In this document: one piece after another, positions 31,047-39,657 of the stretch
Numbering within the stretch: the first letter of the stretch is position 1
How the letters are laid out: the number at the start of each line of letters is the position of its first letter
Source of the DNA: Chitinophagaceae bacterium
Lineage (GTDB): Bacteria > Bacteroidota > Bacteroidia > Chitinophagales > Chitinophagaceae
NCBI GenBank assembly: GCA_014379345.1
Contig: JACMLY010000003.1
Coordinates: forward strand, 1 to 39,747
Length of the DNA: 39,747 bases
Direction of reading: 5' to 3'
Made by a program: the position numbers and the translations under genes
The notes under the pieces: model-generated
What the model saw: the letters and a program-made list of their open reading frames with translations, nothing else
The model's database searches: none
Told to the model about the DNA's origin: nothing

Positions 31047-33872
31047 TCAGAGTGACTCATCCACCAGGTATAAGATCGATTCATAATTTTCTTTTACCGC
31101 TTCAGACATCGCTATCTCGCAGGTTTTAGTGGAGGAATAATAACCATTATACTTTTTTTCACTTACTTCCAATGCTTCAGGATGCGTTGCAGAAGCCGTA
31201 AGTTCAGGGAACAAAAATCCTCTGTCACCTGCCATGCCACAGCAGCCAGCATACTTCGGCACTGTAACTTCATCTGCAAAATGCCTGGCTACCATGAGAA
31301 ACTTATTCTCAGTTTTCATTTTTTCTAATGAACATACGGGGTGCAATACAATATCCTTTTTCTTCTGCTTTACATCCATAAAGGGAATTACCATATCATG
31401 CAAAAACTCTATGCTGTCTAAGATCGTAAGTTGATCGAATTTGTCTTTGTTTTCCTGATCCAGCACAGGACGGATATTGTGAAGAGTGTAAGCACAGGAA
31501 CTTACATCAATGACAATCGGCAACGATCCTTCCATACTTGTCTCCCATAACCGCCGCACGATATCATTTGCTGTAAAATCGCAAGCATTTTTAAATCCCT
31601 TTGAAGAAAATATCTGGCTGCAACAACTGCCACTTACATCTTTCAAAATAGTTACATGAATGCCCGACTTTGTACATATGCTCATGAATGTTTCCATCAG
31701 GTTCTTCTTTTTTCCTTCATACACGCCCAGGATCCTTGAAATACAGGTAGGAAAGTAAACGATCTCGCTTTCGGCATCCGATGCCTTTTGATTCTTTAAT
31801 TTGAGAATTGATAGATCAGGATAATTTATATGTCCCGACCACAAAGGCATTGCGGGAAAGATCTTCTTTAACCCATGGGTTAGTTTTAGCATTGTTTTCC
31901 TGCCGAATAGTTTGTTCATGCCATTTCCAAGCTTTAGCGCCGACCGCACAGCCCACTCAACTGTTTTGAAATTTTTCGCTACGCTTAATGCAGCACTGTT
32001 GGCAAATGAAGAATGATTTTCTCTTCTTAAGCGCTTGATCAGATCGCCGGTATTAATATCCACAGGGCAGGCTGTTGCGCAAAGCCCATCAACAGCGCAG
32101 GTTTCCATACCATCGTATTCATACTGATCCAAAAGAAGTTTGTAATTGGTAATGTCCTTCTTCAGCTCTAATTTTTTTAACGCTCGTCTTATCACGATCC
32201 TTCGCCTTGGTGTGGTGGTAATATTGCGGCTGGGGCATTTGTGTTCACAATATCCGCACTCAATGCATGTGTCTACTTCTTCTTCAACAGAAGGCAATTC
32301 TTTCAAATTTTTCAGGTGAACATTGCCATCTTCATTGATGATAACACCAGGATTCAACAATGACTGCGGATCAATGGCAAGTTTTATTTTTTTCATTATC
32401 GCATACGCATCGCCACCCCATTCCGTTTCCACGAATGGAGCCATGTTGCGACCGGTTCCATGTTCGGCTTTTAATGTGCCATCATATTTGGTTGTTACCA
32501 TCGTTACTACTTCACGGATAAAAAGATCATACCTTGTTATCTCCTCGGTAGTGTTAAAGGATTGAGTAATTACAAAATGAATATTTCCGTCTTTTGCATG
32601 CCCGAAAATGATCCCGTTGAAATAGTCGTATTTTTTGAATAGATTCTGGAGATCTAAGATAGCATCGCCAAGTTTTTCAACAGGGAATGCCACATCTTCC
32701 AGTATCACGGTTGTGCCACTTGCACGAACGGCGCCAACGGCCGGGAACAAGCCTTTTCTGACTTTCCACAGGAATGCCTGTTCCGCAGGATCATTGGTAA
32801 AAATTGGCGCATTGAACAAATCAAGATCTGAGGTTGATAGTAAAAAAGTATTAACCCTTTCTTCCAGTGCAGTAAGACTGTTTTCCTGGAACTCAATCAG
32901 CAAGGCTGCCGCAGGTTCAGGAAGCGTTTTCACTATGGCCGGCATGCCAGCCAGATTTTCAACTGCTCGCAAGGATGCCCTATCCATTAACTCAACCATC
33001 TGCGCGCCAGCTTTGGTAAGCGGAACGATAGCCTGGCATGCAGCATATATATTTGGAAAGTACAGTAGCGCTGTTGATTTAAAAGCATAATCAGGTACTG
33101 TACCCATCACTGCTTCTGCGATGAACGCAAGCGTTCCTTCTGCTCCTATCAGTAGGTGGGCAAGTATATCCAGTGGTTCTTTGTAATCAATGAATGCATT
33201 TAGCGCATAGCCCACAGTGTTCTTGGTCTGGTATTTTTTCCGGATCTTATTAAACAATATCTGATTAGAAGTGACCTGATCGCGAAGGCCCAGCAGGGTA
33301 TTAAATAAGGGATTGCATTCCCGTTCAAAACGGGTATGATCTTCCCGTTTTTCTGTATTGAATATGTTTCCATCGGGTAGTATGAACGTTATATATTTGG
33401 TAGTATGATATGAGTTAAGGGCCACGCCACAACACATTCCGCTGGAATTGTTTGATAATATGCCACCCATCATGGCCGCATTTATACTGGAAGGGTCAGG
33501 ACCAATTTTTTTGCCGAATTTTCTCAGGTGAGCATTTACCATGGCGCCGGTTATACCCGGTTGAACACGAACCAGTCCGCCATCATGTTCTATGTGTATT
33601 TTGTTCCAGTGTTGACTTAGGTCCACCAAAATTCCATCCGTTATTGATTGGCCTGAAAGACTTGTTCCACCCGTGCGAAATACAAGGGGAATTTTATGAT
33701 GCAGGGAAAATTGAAATAGGGAAATAATTTCATCTTCATTCACGGGTTGTACTACAGCTTTCGGAACCAAATGATAGAACCCTGCATCTGAAGCAAAAGA
33801 TATCACATCAATAAACCTGGCCCTGATTCGGTTTGCGGGTATGATCTTTTGTAATTCTTTTTCAATATCCAT
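31047..33872 (-). CDS. FAD- and Fe-S-binding oxidoreductase, D-lactate dehydrogenase-like (GlcD-GlcF fusion type)
   Basis: A 941-residue fusion. FAD_binding_4 occupies residues 35-175 (RTGGTSLSGQS, GPDPSSINAAMMGGILSNN). The FAD-oxidase C-terminal domain runs to about 510 (IFGHAKDGNIHF, AEHGTGRNMAPF). Two 4Fe-4S cysteine clusters follow (CIECGYCEHKC at 536-546, CAVDGLCATAC at 592-602). Two CCG-type domains end the protein (GSCCSQIFSSKG, AGCCGMAGDRGF). This architecture oxidises D-lactate or a related 2-hydroxy acid and passes electrons to quinone or cytochrome at the inner membrane. It has no signal peptide. Its start overlaps an AraC gene fragment by 11 bases, and no lactate permease is adjacent. 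Confidence 0.9.
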   Translation of the reverse strand: MDIEKELQKIIPANRIRARFIDVISFASDAGFYHLVPKAVVQPVNEDEIISLFQFSLHHKIPLVFRTGGTSLSGQSITDGILVDLSQHWNKIHIEHDGGLVRVQPGITGAMVNAHLRKFGKKIGPDPSSINAAMMGGILSNNSSGMCCGVALNSYHTTKYITFILPDGNIFNTEKREDHTRFERECNPLFNTLLGLRDQVTSNQILFNKIRKKYQTKNTVGYALNAFIDYKEPLDILAHLLIGAEGTLAFIAEAVMGTVPDYAFKSTALLYFPNIYAACQAIVPLTKAGAQMVELMDRASLRAVENLAGMPAIVKTLPEPAAALLIEFQENSLTALEERVNTFLLSTSDLDLFNAPIFTNDPAEQAFLWKVRKGLFPAVGAVRASGTTVILEDVAFPVEKLGDAILDLQNLFKKYDYFNGIIFGHAKDGNIHFVITQSFNTTEEITRYDLFIREVVTMVTTKYDGTLKAEHGTGRNMAPFVETEWGGDAYAIMKKIKLAIDPQSLLNPGVIINEDGNVHLKNLKELPSVEEEVDTCIECGYCEHKCPSRNITTTPRRRIVIRRALKKLELKKDITNYKLLLDQYEYDGMETCAVDGLCATACPVDINTGDLIKRLRRENHSSFANSAALSVAKNFKTVEWAVRSALKLGNGMNKLFGRKTMLKLTHGLKKIFPAMPLWSGHINYPDLSILKLKNQKASDAESEIVYFPTCISRILGVYEGKKKNLMETFMSICTKSGIHVTILKDVSGSCCSQIFSSKGFKNACDFTANDIVRRLWETSMEGSLPIVIDVSSCAYTLHNIRPVLDQENKDKFDQLTILDSIEFLHDMVIPFMDVKQKKKDIVLHPVCSLEKMKTENKFLMVARHFADEVTVPKYAGCCGMAGDRGFLFPELTASATHPEALEVSEKKYNGYYSSTKTCEIAMSEAVKENYESILYLVDESL

Positions 33873-34011
33873 GTAACAGTATTAGTAATCGCATACAACC
33901 GCTTGGAAAAACAATATCCTCGAATGCCAGTTCCGTTTCTGATTCATAGACGTGGTAGCATTTAACATACTGCTTCAGCCTGTTGCCCGGTATTATTTCA
34001 CTATATTTCAT
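33862..34011 (-). pseudogene. N-terminal fragment of an AraC-family regulator (DUF6597-type sensor)
   Basis: From an ATG at 34011, the 49-codon frame reads MKYSEIIPGNRLKQYVKCYH and then AFEDIVFPSGCM. This is the opening of the DUF6597 domain that precedes the helix-turn-helix in many Bacteroidota AraC regulators. After SGCM the family similarity ends abruptly (RLLILLHGY, stop). The stop overlaps the first codons of the FAD/Fe-S oxidoreductase gene. About 200 codons, including the DNA-binding domain, are missing. A deletion joining the regulator to the DNA just upstream of 33892 would explain this. The fragment may still supply the promoter for the oxidoreductase gene. Confidence 0.7.
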
Positions 34012-34220
34012 CGCTTATAAAATTAACGGAAAGTGGGGTCAAGTCAAAAAATGCAAAAATCAGTTTTGTTCGCTGGTTCATTTCAATTGCAAGAACTTGG
34101 ATAAAAAGTAAAGGTAATTTATCAGAAAAACCTGAAATTGTACAAAACGGAACAAGACCATTCACCTGTTTTCCTCCGGGGAGGGAGGAATGTCTTAACT
34201 TTCTTTTCTAAAATCTTAGC

Positions 34221-35351
34221 ATGGCTGTGCAAAGCAATAATGCCCTTCGATCAATCTTATTTCACTTTTTTTTATTTCTTGGGATTTTCTTTTTACCAGG
34301 AATTCCACTTTACGCGGAACACCAGGTTGATTTTAGTAGCATAGATACCTATGATGATGGCGACAATCGAATTGATGAAAAGCGTTTTATCCTGATCAAT
34401 GGAATTGAGCAATGGATTACCATAAAGGGAGAAAGTTTTAAGCCCGTTATCTTATTTCTTCATGGAGGGCCGGGTAGTCCGTTAAGCCCATTTGCCGATG
34501 CTGTTTATGGTGAGTGGGAAAAAGATTTCATTCTTGTTCAATGGGATCAGAGAGGAACAGGGAGAACTTTCGGCCGCAATGCACCGGCGGAATTAAGTCC
34601 TGATTACTTAAAATCAAATCCGTTGACAGTTGAACAACTGGTGAAAGATGGAATAGAACTTTCTGAGTATCTTTTAAGACATCTTGGAAAAAAGAAAATT
34701 ATTCTTTTGGGTACCTCCTGGGGCTCCGTGTTAGGGGTTCGGATGGCTACAAAAAGCCCGAATCTTTTTTACGCATATATCGGCCATTCTCAGGTTGTAA
34801 ATCCTTTGGAAAATTTGGTATATGATTATCAGAAAATATATGAGATGGTACAAAAGGCTAACGACCGGGAGTCCGCAGCTGTTCTCAATTTAATTGGTAA
34901 ACCCCCTTATGATATTGCGAAAAATTCGGGTCAGTTATTACGGATCATAAAAAAATATGAAAGAAAAAACTCCATACCCGCACCGGAATCCTGGCTGGCA
35001 TTACCAGCCGAATATGATAATGATCGTGACAGGCAACATCGGTATGATGGCGATGACTATTCTTTTGTTAATTATGTGGGCGATAAACGACTTGGCATTT
35101 CATCAATGATTTCTACTATTCATCTTTTGAATGACGGGTTCGATTTTAAGATCCCGGTATACCTGATACAGGGTGAAGAGGATATCCTGACGCCTAAAGA
35201 AATTACAAAAAAATATTTTGATAAAATCAGGGCTCCAAAAAAGCAACTCATACTTTTACCAAAAACCGCCCATGGTTTTAACCCATCAGTTGTGGAGACG
35301 CAATTGAAAATTATAAAAGAATATTTGTCACCATTAATACATCAAAACTAG
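34221..35351 (+). CDS. Exported alpha/beta hydrolase (proline iminopeptidase-like)
   Basis: A 376-residue protein with a signal peptide (hydrophobic core ILFHFFLFLGIFFLPG, ending near YAE). The alpha/beta hydrolase fold shows the oxyanion-loop HGGPGSP (81-87), WDQRGTGRT typical of prolyl iminopeptidases, the nucleophile elbow GTSWGS (Ser166), Asp in QGEEDILTP and His in KTAHGF. The length includes a helical cap. It probably works in the periplasm on a peptide or ester; iminopeptidase activity is only a family-level guess. It stands alone: the gap 34012-34220 has no feature I could identify, and the next gene starts 125 bases downstream. Confidence 0.88.
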   Translation: MAVQSNNALRSILFHFFLFLGIFFLPGIPLYAEHQVDFSSIDTYDDGDNRIDEKRFILINGIEQWITIKGESFKPVILFLHGGPGSPLSPFADAVYGEWEKDFILVQWDQRGTGRTFGRNAPAELSPDYLKSNPLTVEQLVKDGIELSEYLLRHLGKKKIILLGTSWGSVLGVRMATKSPNLFYAYIGHSQVVNPLENLVYDYQKIYEMVQKANDRESAAVLNLIGKPPYDIAKNSGQLLRIIKKYERKNSIPAPESWLALPAEYDNDRDRQHRYDGDDYSFVNYVGDKRLGISSMISTIHLLNDGFDFKIPVYLIQGEEDILTPKEITKKYFDKIRAPKKQLILLPKTAHGFNPSVVETQLKIIKEYLSPLIHQN

Positions 35352-35476
35352 CCTGGCGATATTAAAGCTGCAGTCCAGCAAGAGCGACCTACATAGACCA
35401 CGAGAGGGTTTATTCTTTTCATGTAATTACTTACGCACAAAGGCTTATACTTGTACACGATTAAATTTACTTGACA

Positions 35477-36388
35477 ATGCAAGCAATAGGAAACACTCCG
35501 TTGATAAAACTGGAACGGCTTTCTGAACCCGGTTGTGCGGAAATCTATGTAAAATATGAAGGGTCCAATCCTACCGGTAGCATGAAAGACCGGATGGCAC
35601 TCTCTATGATTGAGGGAGCTGAAAAAAGAGGTCAGTTGAAACCCGGCGGCAAGGTCGTGGATTATACCGGTGGCAGTACTGGCAGCTCGCTGGCAATGGT
35701 ATGTGCAACCAGGGGCTATCATGCACATTTTGTGTCTTCAGATGCCTTTGCCCGGGAAAAACTTCAAACGATGCGCGTGTTTGGAGCAACTCTTGATATC
35801 TTCCCCAGTGTTGATGGAAAAATTACAGCCGGCCTGATTGATTCAATGATAGCGAAAGCCAGGGAACTGAGTAAGCAACCTAATACTTTCTGGACAGACC
35901 AGTTCAATAATATAGACAACCGGAATGCTTACCACAATATGGCAAGGGAGGTGATTGCTGTTCTTGGAAATAATATCGATGAGTTTATTATGGGCGTTGG
36001 AACCGGCGGTAGTTTTTCAGGCAACGCTGAAGTGTTTAAAAATGAAATACCAAATATCCGCTGTATCGCCATCGAACCGTTTCATGTACGTGCGTTATCA
36101 GGTGGTGAAAAATCAGGAAGTCACCGCTTGGAAGGCATAGGAGCGGGGTTTGTACCTTCAATTTGCAGGCTCGACCTCGCAGATGAAATAGTGCCCGTGA
36201 CAGACGGGGATGCTTATGACACGGCGAGAAAACTGGCTAAAATAGAAGGAATTTTTGGTGGAACTACTGCGGGTGCAAACGTATGGACAGCCATCCAAAG
36301 GGCGAGGATCATCGGCGCTGGAAAAAAGATCGTGACCATTGTTCCTGACTCAGGGTTGAAATATCTGAATGGCGATCTGTACAAATAG
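35477..36388 (+). CDS. PLP-dependent cysteine synthase-family enzyme
   Basis: The start is at the ATG at 35477 (MQAIGNTPLIKLERL). The in-frame TTG at 35471 is less likely. 303 residues, the normal length for fold-type II PLP enzymes. The Schiff-base lysine is Lys37 in NPTGSMKDRMA. The phosphate-binding loop is GTGGSFSG, and the substrate loop reads TGGSTGSSLA instead of the TSGNTG of CysK. GGTTAGANVW and VPDSGLKYL complete the set. It probably makes or breaks a bond at the beta carbon of a serine derivative. The altered substrate loop leaves open a beta-synthase on a substrate other than O-acetylserine. No cysE or sulfur genes are adjacent. Confidence 0.9.
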   Translation: MQAIGNTPLIKLERLSEPGCAEIYVKYEGSNPTGSMKDRMALSMIEGAEKRGQLKPGGKVVDYTGGSTGSSLAMVCATRGYHAHFVSSDAFAREKLQTMRVFGATLDIFPSVDGKITAGLIDSMIAKARELSKQPNTFWTDQFNNIDNRNAYHNMAREVIAVLGNNIDEFIMGVGTGGSFSGNAEVFKNEIPNIRCIAIEPFHVRALSGGEKSGSHRLEGIGAGFVPSICRLDLADEIVPVTDGDAYDTARKLAKIEGIFGGTTAGANVWTAIQRARIIGAGKKIVTIVPDSGLKYLNGDLYK

Positions 36389-36422
36389 TAAACTGGCTAT
36401 CCTCCGTCGTGTATTCGTGTTA

Positions 36423-36458
36423 GTGCCTTGGTGGCAACCCTTTTTGCCACCAAGGCAC
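36423..36458. repeat. Perfect 15-bp hairpin
   Basis: GTGCCTTGGTGGCAA (36423-36437) and TTGCCACCAAGGCAC (36444-36458) with a 6-base loop, 34 bases after the cysteine-synthase-like stop. There is no T run, so it is more likely an interspersed palindromic repeat than a canonical terminator. Similar wording (CCTTAGTGTTCTTCGTGAG) continues nearby at about 36499-36517. Confidence 0.75.
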
Positions 36459-36618
36459 AAAGAACGGTACTCTGATCTAAAGGTCCTTCGAGTGTTCCCT
36501 TAGTGTTCTTCGTGAGCCTTTCGACTGCACAATAGGCCGTTAATAATACCATGAAGAATGGCTGCTCACGAATTTATCGAATTGAGAACCCTGATATTGG
36601 CAATAGGAGGATAGTCGA

Positions 36619-37587
36619 TTATTTACCTTTCTTAATTTTTATGACTGCATTTGAAGTGGCATCGCTGCTTAAATAAGCCTGATGGACTTTCTTGCCATCA
36701 ACAATCTGCATAAGAGCTGTATTGGGCGGCAGAGATCCAAGATTTTCTGCAAACATTGCCACTTCAATTTCATCAATGCCGCTCTCAAATTGCACATTCA
36801 TAGTGAAAGCCGTTGTTGTCAATCGCACATGAGCAGCTTCCAGCCGTCCGTTGATAAAAACGGAAATAGAATCTCCGTCTACGGTGCCATTGTCAACAAA
36901 ATTTATTTTTATTGAACCTGATTGCACGATGATCGTGCTATTACCGGATCGGTTCCTTCTTCTAAAGTTTTCTATAATGAAAGATGAATCGCTTTTTTGT
37001 TTGATAGCAGGAGGAGGGCTTTCAGATTTTTGAGTAGTTGCTATCTTTTCCTGGGGCTTGGGTTGCTGTAATTCTATGGGTGCTTTGGTGGTGTTTTCCG
37101 AAATCCTTTTCTGTAAGATGGCAGGGCCGATCGTACAGGTTAAACTACTTTCAAACCACATTTGTAGGAAAAAGAAATTTTCATTCTTTATTAAAACGCC
37201 AGTGGCTGTTGGTTTGCACCACTTGTTTCCCTCCGGCATTCTTCTTTCTTTGATCTGAAAAGAGGTGAAATGTATTTTCTCATTCTTGATAAACCCGCTC
37301 ACATCTGCATTAAAATAACTTCCGGAAGGATCTGAATAAAAATGTTCGTGAAGTTTTCCGCTGAACTTTCCTTCCTGCGACTGCTCGATAGTCAAAATCA
37401 TTTTCATGCTGTCGATGGTTGAAGCCCGTACTATCAGCGTGCCATCATAAAGTCTTGTTGTATCTCCATAATAATGTACACCTTCCCAGCGGCCTTTCAG
37501 ATCGTCTGCGGATTGAGAGTAAATATCAAAACAGGTAAAACTGAATATAAATAGTAATCCTATAGCAAAAAGATTCGTCTTTTTCAT
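36619..37587 (-). CDS. Secreted protein of unknown function with N-terminal beta domain and C-terminal DNGTVDGD domain
   Basis: A 322-residue protein with a signal peptide (MKKTNLFAIGLLFIFSFTC, ending near YSQ). The N-terminal half (25-160) is beta-rich, with DDLKGRWEGVHYYGDT. A Pro/Gln/Ser/Lys-rich linker (about 165-205) follows. The C-terminal domain (about 215-322) has IKINFVDNGTVDGDSISVFI, a His-containing turn, FTMNVQFESGIDEIEVAMFAENLG and PPNTALMQIVDG, a pattern I have seen in Bacteroidota secreted proteins without a known role. No catalytic motif was recognised. It is monocistronic, flanked by hairpin repeats at both ends. Confidence 0.8.
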   Translation of the reverse strand: MKKTNLFAIGLLFIFSFTCFDIYSQSADDLKGRWEGVHYYGDTTRLYDGTLIVRASTIDSMKMILTIEQSQEGKFSGKLHEHFYSDPSGSYFNADVSGFIKNEKIHFTSFQIKERRMPEGNKWCKPTATGVLIKNENFFFLQMWFESSLTCTIGPAILQKRISENTTKAPIELQQPKPQEKIATTQKSESPPPAIKQKSDSSFIIENFRRRNRSGNSTIIVQSGSIKINFVDNGTVDGDSISVFINGRLEAAHVRLTTTAFTMNVQFESGIDEIEVAMFAENLGSLPPNTALMQIVDGKKVHQAYLSSDATSNAVIKIKKGK

Positions 37588-37782
37588 ACCTGTTCCAGTT
37601 ATAAGCCTAAGCGATAATTTATGCGATCAAAGAAGAAAATAAATGTATACTATAATTAGAGAATATGCAACGGTAATACGGTCATTATAAAATTTAAATC
37701 TATTTTATCTGAAATGATGTATACAGATTGTACTGGATCAGCAACATATAATAATTTATAATTAGTTAATAAAGTAAAAACG

Positions 37783-37917
37783 TACCCTCTATTACCTCCG
37801 TGCCTTACCTCCTTCTCCTCTGTGGTTAACTTTGTTCTTAAACGTAAGGCTCTTCCAATGCAAGAGTTTTTTAACCACAGGGGAGAAGGAGGTAAGGCAC
37901 GGAGGTAATGGAGGGTA
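37783..37917. repeat. 47-bp near-perfect inverted repeat forming a large hairpin
   Basis: Arms 37783-37829 and 37871-37917 match at 45 of 47 positions when one is reverse-complemented, across a 41-base loop. The loop itself contains CTCTT ... AAGAG. The arms include GTGCCTTACCTCCTTCTCCT. The structure lies in the 340-bp gap between the unknown secreted gene (start 37587) and the DUF4287 gene, whose stop is at 37928. The gap otherwise has no gene. Confidence 0.88.
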
Positions 37918-37927
37918 TTAGATTGTT

Positions 37928-38158
37928 TTATTTATCTCCCACTTTCTTAGCGCCCTTAAGCAATGCAAAAATCGCCATAGCATGACCATGCCCTAGTTCA
38001 AAATCTTTTTTCAGCCACTGCACAATCTCGCCAGCTTTGGTGCCTTCAGCAAGTTGCCCCTTTTTGACGAACCCTTTTTTTTCAGCGAGTTTTTTGAAAT
38101 CTTCGGGCCCTTTACCCGTTTTTGTTTTGATATTATCTAAATAGGCTTGAAATGACAT
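37928..38158 (-). CDS. DUF4287 domain protein
   Basis: A 76-residue cytoplasmic protein consisting of one DUF4287 domain: MSFQAYLDNIKTKTGKGPED at the start, KGQLAEGTKAGEIVQWLKKDF, then the ending GHGHAMAIFALLKG. The domain is common in Bacteroidota and Actinomycetota and often accompanies SRPBCC/AHSA1-type proteins. That is also the case here, since the SRPBCC gene ends 22 bases upstream. The biochemical role is unknown. The large hairpin at 37783-37917 lies directly after its stop codon. Confidence 0.9.
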   Translation of the reverse strand: MSFQAYLDNIKTKTGKGPEDFKKLAEKKGFVKKGQLAEGTKAGEIVQWLKKDFELGHGHAMAIFALLKGAKKVGDK

Positions 38159-38180
38159 AACCTGGTTTTATTGTTATTGA

Positions 38181-38711
38181 TTATTTTTCGAGAATAGTTT
38201 TTAACGTTGAAAGACTTGTGCCCATATCTTTTGATAGCATTTTATGAATGATCGCAATCATAATATTCATTGGGTATTTTAATTTACTGCCAGTGCTCCA
38301 TTTCACGTTTGTTCGCCCTCCGGGTAGTGGTGTAGTTTCCATGATTGCATGAGCCGCTCCCGGGAAAGGTCTGATAAATCTTATTTCTGTTGTAATTTTT
38401 TTGCCTTCTTCGATGGCTTTTATTTCCTGCTCACCTTCGCCTGCTTTTTTGTTGCCATTCCAGGCATAAACAAATCCCGGTTGGCCGTCAGTACCCCTGA
38501 ATTCTTTTTTCATCCCGGGATCAGCCATCACCCATTTGTTATAATGGTCCTGGTTTCGGATGTGTTTTACATAGTCAAATACTTTTTGGCCCGGCGCAGC
38601 AATGATAATTTCACGCTGAACATTGTACTCATTTTTAGTGAACAATGCAATAAGCAACAGCAATGCTATTAAGAGTGCTATTGCCAGGATGATCGTTAAT
38701 AAGATATTCAT
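38181..38711 (-). CDS. Membrane-anchored SRPBCC (polyketide cyclase/START-like) protein
   Basis: A 176-residue protein with a single N-terminal membrane helix (ILLTIILAIALLIALLLLI), then a SRPBCC domain. It shows REIIIAAPGQKVFDYVKHIRNQDHYNKW at the front (shown in part), FVYAWNGNKKAGEGEQEI, TEIRFIRPFPGAAHA and the long C-terminal helix. SRPBCC domains bind hydrophobic ligands in a deep cavity. It lies 22 bases upstream of the DUF4287 gene on the same strand, and this pairing recurs in the phylum (from memory). The ligand is unknown. The stretch 38712-38934 upstream has no gene. Confidence 0.88.
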   Translation of the reverse strand: MNILLTIILAIALLIALLLLIALFTKNEYNVQREIIIAAPGQKVFDYVKHIRNQDHYNKWVMADPGMKKEFRGTDGQPGFVYAWNGNKKAGEGEQEIKAIEEGKKITTEIRFIRPFPGAAHAIMETTPLPGGRTNVKWSTGSKLKYPMNIMIAIIHKMLSKDMGTSLSTLKTILEK

Positions 38712-38934
38712 GATTTTTTTTTAATTGTTAGCCATTTTACTGAGATTGTTTTTCTCCATACAAAACTATTCCGGGCAGATGAGATATACAGTGTGTGAAA
38801 CCGACTTGTGCAGGGGGTAGTTACGACTTTAACCACAACTTCCTTAAAACAGTATATATAAAAATTCTTCACTGGTATGTTCAATTACAGGTTTTTGGCA
38901 TAATATTATGGAGTTGTAAACACCTGACATCATT

Positions 38935-39657
38935 TTATTGCATAGATAGAAAGGCAACCAGTGCCGCGAACGCTGTGGTTAAAAAATTTACCACATCATT
39001 TCCCATCCATCCTTGACGTTCAAATAAAGCACCTAGTAAAGAATCAAAAAGATTTCCGGCAATGCCCGCAATGATAATCGCAAAGAACGCGAAACCACAC
39101 CCAAAGAAAGTTGTATAAATAAGCGCAATTAGAACACTTCCCATAATACCGAACAGTGTTCCTTCCAGACTTATTACTCCATCAAGGCCTCTTTTATCTT
39201 TCCTTAGTGTGAGGATATTGTAATAATTTTTCCCGTACAGGTTTCCCAGTTCTGAAGAAAGGGTGTCACCCGTAGCAGAAGCAAAACTGCCGGCAATCAT
39301 TACCTGCAGAAAGGCCCCGTCATAGCCGGTAACAATGCTTACGACAGCGAGTATGGTGGCCGCGCCGGCATTGGCAAGTACCTGGCTCATCTTTCGTTTG
39401 CCCCCGCGTAATTCGGCAAGTTGCATCTTTAGTTTGTATTCTTTTCTATAAGATGTTGCTGCCGTTCCAAGAATAAAAAATGTAGTAAGCATTAACAGGG
39501 CAGGAAGTCCTGCTCCAACGTGGATCAGCAGTGCAGAGATCATTCCCGTCACCGTAGCGGCAAGCGTCAGCTTGCCGGTTGTATACGCGAACGTTCCGCC
39601 CGCCACAAGCAGAATGATGATGAACCAAATCGAATGGATAAACGACAATATCTCCAT
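38935..39657 (-). CDS. DUF92 (TMEM19-like) integral membrane protein
   Basis: The start is at the ATG at 39657 (MEILSFIHSIWFII), 240 residues; an ATG at 39705 would add a polar 16-residue leader. About six to seven hydrophobic helices. DUF92 signatures: GKLTLAATVTGM, SQVLANAGAATILAV, GSFASATGDTLSSELG, RGLDGVISLEGTLFG and AGIAGNLFDSLLGALFERQG with acidic residues inside membrane segments. Relatives include plant phytyl-phosphate kinase VTE6. CDP-alcohol or polyprenyl-phosphate chemistry has been proposed for others but is not established for this group. It is at the right end of the window, with no operon partner visible. Confidence 0.9.
   Translation of the reverse strand: MEILSFIHSIWFIIILLVAGGTFAYTTGKLTLAATVTGMISALLIHVGAGLPALLMLTTFFILGTAATSYRKEYKLKMQLAELRGGKRKMSQVLANAGAATILAVVSIVTGYDGAFLQVMIAGSFASATGDTLSSELGNLYGKNYYNILTLRKDKRGLDGVISLEGTLFGIMGSVLIALIYTTFFGCGFAFFAIIIAGIAGNLFDSLLGALFERQGWMGNDVVNFLTTAFAALVAFLSMQ

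Noticed and set aside
36423..36458. Hairpin considered as an intrinsic terminator of the cysteine-synthase-like gene
   Set aside because: No T run follows the stem; recorded as a repeat hairpin instead.
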